A stretch of DNA of 64,000 bases, from assembly GCF_028858725.1 (NCBI RefSeq), contig NC_084771.1, positions 6,724,915 through 6,788,914 of the forward strand, read 5' to 3'. This document shows positions 37,601 through 46,000 of this stretch, one piece after another. Origin of the DNA: Colius striatus (lineage: Eukaryota > Chordata > Aves > Coliiformes > Coliidae). The position numbers and the translations under genes are program-made. The first letter of the stretch is position 1. Every line of letters begins with the position of its first letter. Under the pieces are notes generated by a model, which ran no database searches, was not told the origin of the DNA, and was given only the letters and a program-made list of their open reading frames with translations.

Positions 37601-39073
37601 GAGATATTGTTGTGCTTGAAGTACTTGGGGAGTAGCTCCTTGGCAAACCTCTGCTCATCCAGAATGCAGAAGTTCTCACCATTCTAGGAAACAAGAAGAA
37701 GTAACAGAGAGTAGGCACAGTGTTTCTAAGGTGTGCTCCTCAGTCAGGTGCATAAATCAAGAGAGACAGCTCCTACAGCCAAAAAGGGCAAACAACTCAG
37801 CAATAGGAACTATATGTGTGAGCTCTTGTAACTGCTTAGGACTGTACTAAGACATTTGAGTCCAAAAAGTTGTATGGGACACTTCTACTGAACAGAGGAA
37901 GTTTTGATCTTAATACAATGAAAAATTACGATAAACTCCCCTCATATCTGCTGCTTTCTCTCCACAGGAAACACAAATATTGCTCAAGCACAATGGAATT
38001 CACACCGCGAGAGGGCTTGGATCTCCCTCAGTTGGAGTCTGTCCAGCGCCTGACGAGATTCTTCCACTGTACACACTGTGTCACCACTAAAAATAACCCA
38101 GTAACATTGCAGAGTTCCAAAAAGCTCAGACAACACAATGCAGTGTGAAAAGGGGGTAACTGTGACACAAGCAGCTTCAGATTGATCATAACCGGGCAGG
38201 TGTTGATGACATTTGTATGCTGTACATAAAGAGAACAAAACCACGTTGTTTATCTTCATCTTGGCCTTTGCAAAGGCCAAACTTTTCCCCCAAAGTGGAG
38301 AAACTCCTACAGATTTAAAGATGTGAGGGGACAAGAATAAGCACGGTGTTTGCGCAGGTGTCTGACCGGCCCGTGAGCGTCGGTAACGGCCGCGCCTGAA
38401 CGGGGCCCACGGGGCCCATCTCTGCACCCTCGCGGAGAGACACCGAAAAGTTAATCAGTTCTTCGAGTGCCTTTTCTGCCCGGAGACACCACTTGGAGCC
38501 AACTGCGAGTAATTCGTAGTTTCAATACTCGGATGTGCTCCGCTGCGTAACGCCGGGTCCCACGGGGCCGCCCCGCGCGGTCCCTGCGCCAGAGAGCGGG
38601 CCCGCCCGCGGGAGAGGCACCGGTACCGCCGCCCCGGCCGCGCCCGAGTCTTCCCGCCAGCACCGGCCGGGCCTAAAGCGGGTCTAACCCCGCTGCGGCA
38701 GCGTCGGGCTCCGCCGTACCCCCGGCGCTTGCCGCCGGGACGGCCGCCGCCCCCGTTCCGCCCCCCGGCCCGCGCTGCCTCCGCTCCAGCTCTCGCTCCT
38801 CTCAACGGGGCCGCCGCCGCCGCCCCCTCCTGGCCCACCTCCCGAGGCTCCCCGCGCCCTCCGCATGGGCCTCCCCGGCGCCGCCCCGCCAACCCGCTTC
38901 GTGCCGGGCTCCGCGCCCCGCGGCCAGGCCAGGGCCCTGCGGGCCGCTCTCACCCTGCTCCAGCAGATGACGTCGTCGCTCTGCGGGTCCTCCACGAGCG
39001 CCCAGAGCTTGGCCAGGAAGCCGGGCACCGGGGCGGCACCGGGGGCGCCGGGCAGCGCCGACCCTTCCCGCAT
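25325..39073 (-). CDS. HSF3: heat shock transcription factor 3 (13 coding exons, 550 aa)
   Basis: HSF3 is a trimerising transcription factor that binds heat shock elements (inverted nGAAn repeats). In birds it is a stress-activated factor alongside HSF1. The joined exons are 38954-39073, 37575-37683, 35945-36072, 33101-33225, 32151-32226, 31366-31427, 30847-30928, 30431-30564, 29347-29592, 28007-28112, 27427-27492, 26233-26299 and 25325-25656, together 1653 nt including the stop. The winged-helix DNA-binding domain is at about residues 15-119. The HR-A/B hydrophobic heptads are at about 125-200, a basic KRKR motif near 204, HR-C near 362-385, and the C-terminal activation region at 440-550. 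Position next to VSIG4 and HEPH matches mammalian Hsf3. The ATG at 39073 was chosen because HSFs start shortly before the DNA-binding domain. The frame stays open upstream only because the DNA is GC-rich. Confidence 0.95.
26204..26237 (-). repeat. 17-bp tandem duplication across the HSF3 exon 12 donor
   Basis: CTTCCTGCCTACCTTTG occurs twice head-to-tail at 26204-26220 and 26221-26237. On the minus strand this gives two identical AAAG/GTAGGC donors 17 nt apart. Confidence 0.95.
26233..26299 (-). CDS. HSF3: HSF3 exon 12, with duplicated splice donor
   Basis: It encodes [20 protein letters not shown], then SK. 67 nt, phase 0 to 1. Its donor GTAGGC lies in a 17-bp direct duplication, so an identical donor is present 17 nt further on (see 26204-26237). 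Confidence 0.88.
26300..27426 (-). other. HSF3 intron 11
   Basis: Intron of 1.1 kb. It carries a short AAC-type run near 26335-26349. No other feature was recognised. Confidence 0.7.
27427..27492 (-). CDS. HSF3: HSF3 exon 11: C-terminal region
   Basis: It encodes [20 protein letters not shown], then EN. A second GTATGG donor-like site 11 nt upstream was rejected because only the GTAAGA donor keeps the next exon in frame. Confidence 0.88.
28007..28112 (-). CDS. HSF3: HSF3 exon 10: HR-C leucine-zipper-like segment
   Basis: It encodes [20 protein letters not shown], then [15 protein letters not shown]. It corresponds to HSF1 HR-C, which folds back to keep the monomer inactive. 106 nt, phase 2 to 0. 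Confidence 0.93.
28113..29346 (-). other. HSF3 intron 9
   Basis: Intron of 1.2 kb with several unremarkable ORFs on both strands. No repeat was recognised. Confidence 0.7.
29347..29592 (-). CDS. HSF3: HSF3 exon 9: central regulatory region
   Basis: It encodes 82 residues, including [20 protein letters not shown] and [20 protein letters not shown], with the Pro/Ser/Asn-rich composition usual for HSF regulatory regions. 246 nt, phase 2 to 2, so skipping it would keep the frame. Confidence 0.93.
29593..30430 (-). other. HSF3 intron 8
   Basis: Intron with nothing further recognised. Confidence 0.7.
30431..30564 (-). CDS. HSF3: HSF3 exon 8: acidic regulatory segment
   Basis: It encodes [20 protein letters not shown] and onward to VAHTSGRAR. 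134 nt, phase 0 to 2, acceptor CATCCTGCAG. Confidence 0.9.
30847..30928 (-). CDS. HSF3: HSF3 exon 7: linker
   Basis: It encodes [20 protein letters not shown] and PVESGQT. 82 nt, phase 2 to 0, donor GTAAGT. Confidence 0.92.
31366..31427 (-). CDS. HSF3: HSF3 exon 6: end of HR-B and basic nuclear-localisation motif
   Basis: It encodes [20 protein letters not shown], ending in KRKR across the junction. 62 nt, phase 0 to 2. Confidence 0.93.
31428..33100 (-). other. HSF3 introns 4 and 5 around exon 5
   Basis: Two introns flanking 32151-32226. No mobile element or extra exon was seen. Confidence 0.65.
32151..32226 (-). CDS. HSF3: HSF3 exon 5: HR-B coil
   Basis: It encodes [20 protein letters not shown], then KLLSK, the WKE/LRQKHxQQ block conserved across HSFs. 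76 nt, phase 2 to 0. Confidence 0.94.
33101..33225 (-). CDS. HSF3: HSF3 exon 4: HR-A trimerisation coil
   Basis: It encodes [20 protein letters not shown] and onward to RLANMKR. Spaced hydrophobic residues form the first part of the trimer coiled coil. 125 nt, phase 0 to 2. Confidence 0.93.
33226..35944 (-). other. HSF3 intron 3
   Basis: The longest HSF3 intron, at 2.7 kb. It contains one decayed CR1 fragment at 34135-34190. Nothing else was recognised. Confidence 0.7.
34135..34190 (+). mobile_element. decayed CR1 3' fragment
   Basis: GAGTTGCACCAGATAACCCC followed by AGATGTCCCTTCCAATCAGC resembles a diverged CR1 3' end (GGTTGGAC-AGATGATCTCC-AGGTCCCTTCCAACC). It is short, so the call is tentative. 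Confidence 0.55.
35945..36072 (-). CDS. HSF3: HSF3 exon 3: end of DNA-binding domain (wing)
   Basis: It encodes [23 protein letters not shown] and LLENIKRK, the last third of the winged-helix domain. 128 nt, phase 1 to 0. Confidence 0.96.
36073..37574 (-). other. HSF3 intron 2
   Basis: Intron of 1.5 kb splitting the DNA-binding domain. It holds the long poly-C tract at 37207-37229. Confidence 0.75.
37207..37229. repeat. 23-base poly-C homopolymer
   Basis: An uninterrupted run of 23 C on the plus strand, hence G23 in the HSF3 pre-mRNA. It could form G-quadruplex structure. Its length is also the kind that sequencing measures poorly. Confidence 0.95.
37575..37683 (-). CDS. HSF3: HSF3 exon 2: recognition helix of the DNA-binding domain
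   Basis: It encodes [20 protein letters not shown] followed by the HSF signature SFIRQLNM, which contacts DNA. 109 nt, phase 0 to 1, acceptor TTTCCTAG, donor GTAAGC. Confidence 0.95.
37684..38953 (-). other. HSF3 intron 1
   Basis: The upstream half lies in the CpG island and the downstream half is AT-rich. No exon was recognised. Confidence 0.7.
38954..39073 (-). CDS. HSF3: HSF3 exon 1: start, beginning of DNA-binding domain
   Basis: It encodes [12 protein letters not shown], then [20 protein letters not shown] and ICWSR, the start of the HSF winged helix. It ends in phase 0 at a GTGAGA donor and lies in the CpG island. Confidence 0.95.
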
Positions 39074-39185
39074 CCTCGGGCCGGGCCGCGCGGCGCTGTC
39101 GGGCAGCGGGCCGGGGCGGGCGGGGCGGGCCGCGGCCGCCGTGACGCAGCGCGGGGGCGGAGCTCGCGGCGCGGAGAGCCCGCTG

Positions 39186-39190
39186 ATTGG
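39186..39190 (-). promoter_or_regulatory. CCAAT box upstream of HSF3
   Basis: ATTGG on the plus strand reads CCAAT toward HSF3 about 113 nt before its ATG. The context CCAATCAGC fits an NF-Y site. Confidence 0.6.
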
Positions 39191-39281
39191 CGGCTGCCGC
39201 ACGGCCCCGCCCCCTCGCCCGCCCGGGCCGGCGGCCGCGAGCGTGACTCCTGTTTTCCCGGGGGAGCGCGGCGCGCGGCCC

Positions 39282-39293
39282 CGTGACATCACG
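39282..39293. promoter_or_regulatory. CRE/ATF-like palindrome CGTGACATCACG
   Basis: TGACATCA is a known ATF/CREB-family variant site. Here it is embedded in a near-perfect palindrome between the divergent genes. Confidence 0.5.
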
Positions 39294-39297
39294 GGCG

Positions 39298-39307
39298 CCT
39301 TTAAAGG
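39298..39307. promoter_or_regulatory. CArG box CCTTTAAAGG
   Basis: It is a perfect match to the SRF consensus CC(A/T)6GG and fully palindromic, so it can serve both directions. The TTTAAA core could also act as a weak TATA element for HEPH. Confidence 0.5.
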
Positions 39308-39329
39308 GGCCGCGCCGCCGCCTCCCCGG

Positions 39330-39389
39330 GGAGGGCGCTGCCGAGCCCGGGCCCGGCTCCGGGCCGTGTCCCGCCGCGCCGCCCGCCCG
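39330..39389 (+). other. HEPH: candidate HEPH 5' non-coding exon
   Basis: The HEPH start codon lies in an exon with a good acceptor, so an upstream non-coding exon is needed. A clean GTAGGT donor at 39390 lies about 85 nt downstream of the TTTAAA core. The 5' end is a guess. Confidence 0.4.
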
Positions 39390-42300
39390 GTAGGTGCCGG
39401 TGCCCACGTGCTGCAGCTCTGCCTCGTGCCGCGCGTTCCTGGGGTCCGAGCCCCCCCAGGCTGTGCTGGGGCGCAGCGAGCCCGGGGCTGTGGCGGGCGG
39501 GAGCGCTCCGGGGGCGGCAGTGGCCCGGTGGGGCCCTGCGGCCCGAGCTACGTGTGCGGTGCCGAGGCGCGTCCCGCAGGTGCGCGGCGGGCGGAGCGGC
39601 TGGCCCGCGGGCGGGCGGGGGATGCGGGGTCCGGCGGCGCCCTGCGGGGCGGGCCGGGGCTGGGGCTGAGCCGGCCCGTGGGGTGGGACGGAGGCAGCGC
39701 CCTTTTACAGCCCAGACTTTGTCCCCTTGGGCGCTTGCGCGTCTCCGCTCCGTAGGCTGCCGTCGCGGGGGATGCCGCAAGCCGACCCTCTTGCGCTTTC
39801 AGCAGTGCCGCGTCCAGCCCGCTCCGCAAGTAAGGCTCTGGGTTCCTTTTGGTACTTTTTATTTCCCTCTTTCTTGGGCGATGCTTTCTCTGCAGTCGGG
39901 TGTCAGGAAAGATCCCCACGGTCAGCCTATTTTGCCTTAATAAAATGGGAGTTGGTTGGCTACCAAATAGGCTGAAATCTAACCCATTAATTTCGTGTAC
40001 TGTTAGTGAATCGGCAGCGGGGAAGTCTCGGGAGTACCAGTTCTGATGTAAAGTATCAAGGTGCGGGGGTGAATGTAGTACAAAGTTACTTTTTATTCTC
40101 TTTTTTCTTCCTTAATCCAGACGTGTGTTTCAAAGAACAAAAAACTTCCTTGAAAAGAGTAAAAGCTTGTCAGTTTCCTTCGCACTGCACTAGTAGAGCA
40201 ACTGGATGGTGATTAGTCATTGTAAAGAGACTGTGAGAACAGAGTTAGTCTGGCCAGCTGGATCTTCACTGGGTGGTGTTTTGCCGTTTCCCGAAATTGC
40301 CACAGGTATATGCAACATTGTGATCCAGCTGAGGTCCATATGGGTGTCTGTAAGGCTGTCCCAAAGACTTTATCCGTGCTTTTTTTTGAACACTAGAGCA
40401 CACTTGCAGGACACTTCAACTGCCACGACTTCTGATTTATCAGATAAGTTTACTGCTGCTGCAGTGCAGGGCTTTGATGTGATAAGCAGGGCTGCTGGCA
40501 CCTAGAAATAGTGGGCTGACAATGGGGGTTTGTCTCGGCAGGCATTTTCACAACTGACTTTAAAAGCTGCTATCTGTCCTTGCTATGAAGTCTAAACTTT
40601 GCTCTTTTGTAGGATTTGATACTGGTTGCAAAAACCATTAATGTGAGAGGACATAAAGCTGCTCACGGACTCAGCTGCTCCCAGTCCTTGAGGACAGCTG
40701 CCCTGCGCACTAGGCATGCTCTCCTTGTAAAGCTGCTGCTATGTACTTTGACCCGTGTTGACAAGAAGGCCACTTCTTCATCTGAGTCAAAGCATCCCCT
40801 TGCCCTTCCCAACAGGCTGTGTGCCAAGGGGGTGGGAGGTTTCAGGATGAGGGCTGGCGCCGATTGCTTTGTCTTTTTCTGGGTTGCTGTCACCGCTGCC
40901 TTCCGTGCTGTGTGTGAAGCAGCACAGGGACAGTTTTCCTATCTCCTTGCTTTGAAACCTCTTTATTGGCACAGAGAATGGATCAGTGCAGGCATTTCAT
41001 CTCCCTGTGACCACAGGTTACTGGAGGAGCAGGGAATAAGGCTGGTGGGGTCAGTGGACTGTCTGTAGCAGCAGGATCAAGCAAGTGCTCTGCCGTCGTT
41101 CCTGCTCTGCTAGGGCCACGGGCAAGGGGCTGTTCTGTAGTTGAGCTTCTGTACTTGAGTTTCTTAAGGTATGTGACCAGGACTTTCCAAAGGACTTGCT
41201 GGTGGAGCAGTTGGAGCAGAGTTATGCTGTGTTGCTGTATCAAAACCATCTTGGATTTAGAGAGATCTCTAAAACCCCCCTTTGCAAAAGGGAGGAAAGG
41301 TTTTTCCAAGTTGAGTTGCTTTCCCTCCACTTCTCAATCTAATAACTGTTTGGAGTCAGTAACACTCGGTTATCATGAGCTTCTGAGGATAGCAGGGCAT
41401 GTTTGGAAATCAGGAAGATGAGTTTGGAAGTGATTTGAATAGGTGCAGAGTCCGTTGCCATGCACCAGTGTTGAATCCAGTATGTTGGGTATTGGATGTG
41501 GTAAGAGGTTTCACAGCTTCTCTGAGCAGTGTAATGCCATGCTAGCTGAAAGCTTACAGGATAGCCAGCTTCACTGCAAACAAACAGGATATATTAATGT
41601 TGCTATTACCAATGGCATGGGAGATCAATAATAACAGTGTCTTCACAAAAAGTCTGTTCTGTGTTTGACATGGTGTTATTTTACCTCCCTTTCTTTTTGA
41701 AGTCAGAGAAAGTTGATTCCTTAACCTCTCTTACAAGGTCACATTTTTTGAATTCTTTTGCTTTCTGTTTCACCTCTGAAAACTTTCAAAGTTGCTGTTT
41801 TGTGTTTCAAGAGCTGGATGTCTGTTTTAGATCTGAGTTTGGTTAGTGGTTACCTCCAGCTTTGTTAATTATATCACAGGATGATACCTTTCTTAAGCAT
41901 TTTCTTGTGAGCTTTTACTTAGTTTGTCATCCATTGTAACCCTAAGCTATTTTCTTATCCTTTGGTGTAATTCTGTTCTGCTGCCCTGTATTGCTTCAGT
42001 TTCTCCTTTGTACAGGTAGTTCTTTGAACTTGTATTCACATAATTACTGCATTTTGATGATTTCAGACAGTTCCTGCAATTTGCTCTGGATCTCTATTAA
42101 GAGTATTTCTGGTGCCTGGTGGCAATTGGAAGTTTTGTGAGTAGCTTCCTTTCTTTGTCACCAAATTGTGGGGAAAACATTTAGTGGAACTAGACTAAGC
42201 AAAAAGCCTTGTGAAGCCCACTTGAGATGCACTCCCTGGATCACAGAGAACTGTTCTTTCAGAGCAATCATTAAAGAAGTTAAAATTTAAAATTACTTCA

Positions 42301-42897
42301 TACTTCCTCAGGTGCTTACTAGAACAGAGAGATCTCGGCAGCAGTTTAAAATAGAAAGATTCTTACTCAGTAGTATTTCCCCAGGCTTTGTATGTTGTCC
42401 TGTAAGATAATTTGGGACATCAGAGATGGTGAAAGAAGAGGCACTTGAATTTACAGTGTGCATGGCACTCTCTGCTCAGGACCCTACTGCCCTCAGAACA
42501 CAGTCATGCAGCATTTAGGATTTCCAGGTGGCTTCTCTGCTAACACCGTGCTTGCTGTGAATATAATAAACTCATCTCCTACTGTGTGAAAGCTTACTGA
42601 TTAGCAGTATTTTCTCAACACTATGGAACAAAGCATTTGGGGGAGGACTGCAGACACACACACAAAAGTTAACATGTTGAGAGAGGGGTGCAATTAGTAT
42701 TGAGGAGTGATTAGAAAGGGTTAATGTCTATGCACTTTGTGCATTAAGTTTGTTACAGCTGTAGTTTCCTTCTTGTATATTTTTGAATAATGATCCCAAT
42801 AGGACTTCTGCCTCATTTCTTCTTACCTTCTCAAAATGTTCTCAAACCATGTGGTCAGATTCTACTTCTACTCTCATTTTCCTTTTCTCCCCAATAG
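39390..42897 (+). other. HEPH intron 1 (predicted)
   Basis: About 3.5 kb between the CpG-island donor and the first coding exon. Beyond a short CA-type run near 42655, no repeat or extra exon was recognised. Confidence 0.5.
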
Positions 42898-43094
42898 GTG
42901 TGACCTCCAAAAGCACCTTCACTTCAGGCTATGATGGGATTGTTTTGGTTGTTGCTGCTTTACATACACACGCTGTGGCCCACGTTTGCTGGAGGTGTCA
43001 CCCGAGTCTATTACCTGGGGATCCGTGAGGTGGACTGGAACTATGCTCCCACAGGGAAGAACGTGCTCGCTAACCAAAGCATTGCCCAGAACCC
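42898..43094 (+). CDS. HEPH: HEPH exon 2: start codon, signal peptide, domain 1 start
   Basis: The acceptor CCCAATAG is followed by 33 nt of 5' UTR. The ATG at 42931 is followed by a second in-frame ATG. The leader is [20 protein letters not shown], then [18 protein letters not shown], the hephaestin N-terminus. It ends in phase 2 at GTAGGT. Confidence 0.93.
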
Positions 43095-46000
43095 GTAGGT
43101 GGAATTCCATAAGAACTTAGTCTAGTACTGCCTTAAAGTAGTAGTTTTGAGTAATTTAATGGTAGTAGTTTTGCGTAATTAAATGCAAGCATTCTGGGGC
43201 ATCTAAGCAAGCAAGAGACATGACCTGATAGGTGTCTGGCCTTTATGAGCTTAATGTTTAACTTGTTTTATTGTAGGAACACAGAAACTGTATCAATGGG
43301 AAAATGAACACTCAGTTTAATGGAGCATCCAGTGACCAGTGCCTGTACACTAGAGGGACGTAGGAAGGCTCGGTAACAGAACAGATTAGGCAATACTCTC
43401 TCCTGGGGTTTCAGTTTTGCTTAGTTCCAGTTGGTGATCAGCTTGTGTGACATTTCCCTGCCTTGTTTTTGTTTCAGTGGAATTTTAAGCTTTAGACTTA
43501 CTGGAACTTCCCACATGAAATTTTAGGGGCAGTTTGAAAAACATCTTTGTTTTTGTTGCAGAATCTGGAAACTGCAGTAATTATTTCGAGTCTCTACCAA
43601 AACACATTTTGGTTTTAGTTTTGAAAACACTAAACCTTTTTCTTTTGTGGGGTGGTTTTTTTGCTCATTTTGGTTTTCTTTCCCCACAGTCATTTGTGGG
43701 TTTTTCCACCCCTTCCCCTCATTTCCTGTGGCAAGTAGCCTGTATTTCTTGACCTGTGCTCAGTCACTTACCTCTCTATAACAAATAACACTTGGCTTTG
43801 TGTATGTTTTTCAGAAACAACACAGCAGGAATAGGAGAGGCTCACATTAAAACATCAAGGCCTGTCAGTTTAGTGTGGAAAAGTCTCTGTTCTCTGGAGA
43901 TGCTGAATAGACTTAAACTAATTAACAGAAAAAGAAACACCACAAAATTCAGCATTAATTAGGATGTTGTTGCTGGCTCCTGCAGTGATAACCGATGCAG
44001 TGGTTTCTGTTTGCTTTCTCTCATAAAACATGAAGAGAAGGAAATTTACATTTAAGGTCCTTAAGCTTAAAAGCAATTTAAAAACTGTTCTGTCTCTGCA
44101 GATAATTAGCTAATGGGACTTCTTTGTATAATGGTTGCAGAAACTCTCAATTTGCAGATTGTTAGCAATAAGAAAAGGATGTAATATTGATATGAATGAC
44201 AGAGATAGTAAAATGCTTGAAGGATTCTTTTTTGTTAGAAAGAAATGGATGGTGTTGAGGGGAAAAAAGAGGCAGATCTGTAAATTACCTGTAAATGCTT
44301 TGTTTAGTGTAGCTGCAGGGATGACTTTACACAGGGATGAGTTTTAGATGGTATAGCTAGAGCCCAGCCTGTCACAATTCTGAATGACAAGGGCAATACT
44401 TAATGGTTGCAACTGTTCATCTTCTGGAGGTACAGTTAGAGTTTACTTGTACTTCAGGGCTACTTGTATTACTGCAGAGTGATTAGTGCTAAGGGGGAAG
44501 TGGGGGGAGTAATCTCAGCTCTCATTTGGAACCATCCCACTGGACCATGATTCATCTCTTATCTACTAAGAATTAACTATAAAGAGCAAATATAATCACG
44601 CCTCAAACTTTAGTACCTGTGGTTACATGCTGGATATGTACCTGCCTGACTTCTCTGCCATTCTACAAGTGATTAAAAATCTGTTAAGTAGAAAATCATC
44701 TTCTAGACTGAATTGTGTCCAGAGTGCTCAGGACATTTCCCGTTTCCTGCTTCTTTCGTGTGGTTTTGCTGCAGATGCCTCAAAGGTATTTTGTCTGAGT
44801 TTGTAAAGGCTGAAACAGGCAAGAGAAGGGCTTCTGTCTTCCCTGCATCACCCATGGGAGTGTCAGAGAAGCATCATCCTTCCCATTCCTCATTTCCCCT
44901 GCCCAATCCAGGGGCGCACTCTGTGGAGAGCTGTGGATGAGGCTGTGACTGTGCCCAGCCCTTACTGTGCTGATATGCCCCAGTGTGTTTCCCATGCTCA
45001 GGAAGCAGACAAGTTGAATGGCCAGTGCTGCCTGTTTCTCAAGCAGTCAGAGATGTGGGAGGAGAAGGAGCTTTAAGAGTAGGTCACAGGCAGTCCTCTG
45101 TAATGCCAAAGCTTTCCAGCCTGCCTGGGAAAGCTGCATCTCATTGTCATTCTGCTGTTATCAACCAGCTGCTTTATCTAATGCATAACTCATGGTGCCT
45201 TTCCCTCTTCTGAATTTAACAGCAAGGCCTCAACATTCCTCCAGCCTGGCAAAGACAGGGTGGGAAGCACGTACAAGAAATCTGTCTACAAGCAGTACAC
45301 AGACTCCACATACACCACTGAGGTTCCCAAGCCTGGCTGGCTGGGGTTCCTTGGGCCCATCATCCGAGCAGAAGTGGGAGATACCATCCAAGTACACCTA
45401 AAAAATTTTGCTGGTCGGCCGTATACAATCCATCCTCATGGTGTTTTCTATGAAAAGGACTCTGAAGGTAAATGAGCCACTGCTGTAAGGGAAACAGACT
45501 TTTTTTTCTCACTAGGAGCTTAGGAGTTTGCACTGAGAAGTGTCTGTAAAGCCTCAGGCTTGGTTAGCCCAAGGCTATATTGCTGGAAAGCAACTGTGCT
45601 GAAGTGTTCGGTGAAGTCAGCTGATGTTGAGTTAGCAGGTTTATGGTCTGAGAATAGTCTCCTGACCTGGGTTCTACGGTGCACAGCCCAGATTTCTTGA
45701 TTTTAAAACCTCAAGCTTGCTAGTGGGGGAGTGGTGCAGAAGGAAGAGAGCTATGTTCATTACTTGAAGTGCTGTAGTTAAAGAATCGTGAATGTAATGA
45801 GCCTCAGGGATTTTGAGAACAGTGAAATATGAGACCAAAAAAACTGCTACTTGAAACAATCCTGGAGATGTAGAGAGGCTGACGGTGGCAAATTGCAGAG
45901 TTGTGGGCAAAAGAGCAGTAGGCAGAATGGAAGCCAACTTTCTGATTCTGTGCTGACCCATTAGCTGGGTAAGTTGTCTTAAAATGACTCTGACACAGTT

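Larger units (their letters stand above)
38380..39740. promoter_or_regulatory. CpG island, likely bidirectional promoter of HSF3 and HEPH
   Basis: A CpG-dense block contains HSF3 exon 1 on the minus strand. It also contains a plausible HEPH 5' exon on the plus strand. The island includes GC boxes, an inverted CCAAT, a CRE-like palindrome and a CArG box between the two divergent genes. Head-to-head spacing is only a few hundred bases. Transcription start sites are inferred, not seen. Confidence 0.75.

Noticed and set aside
38684-39755. Very long open frames on both strands around 38.7-39.8 kb
   Set aside because: Stop-poor CpG island sequence. Only the short HSF3 exon 1 segment has family similarity, and the rest is low-complexity Arg/Gly/Pro/Ala.
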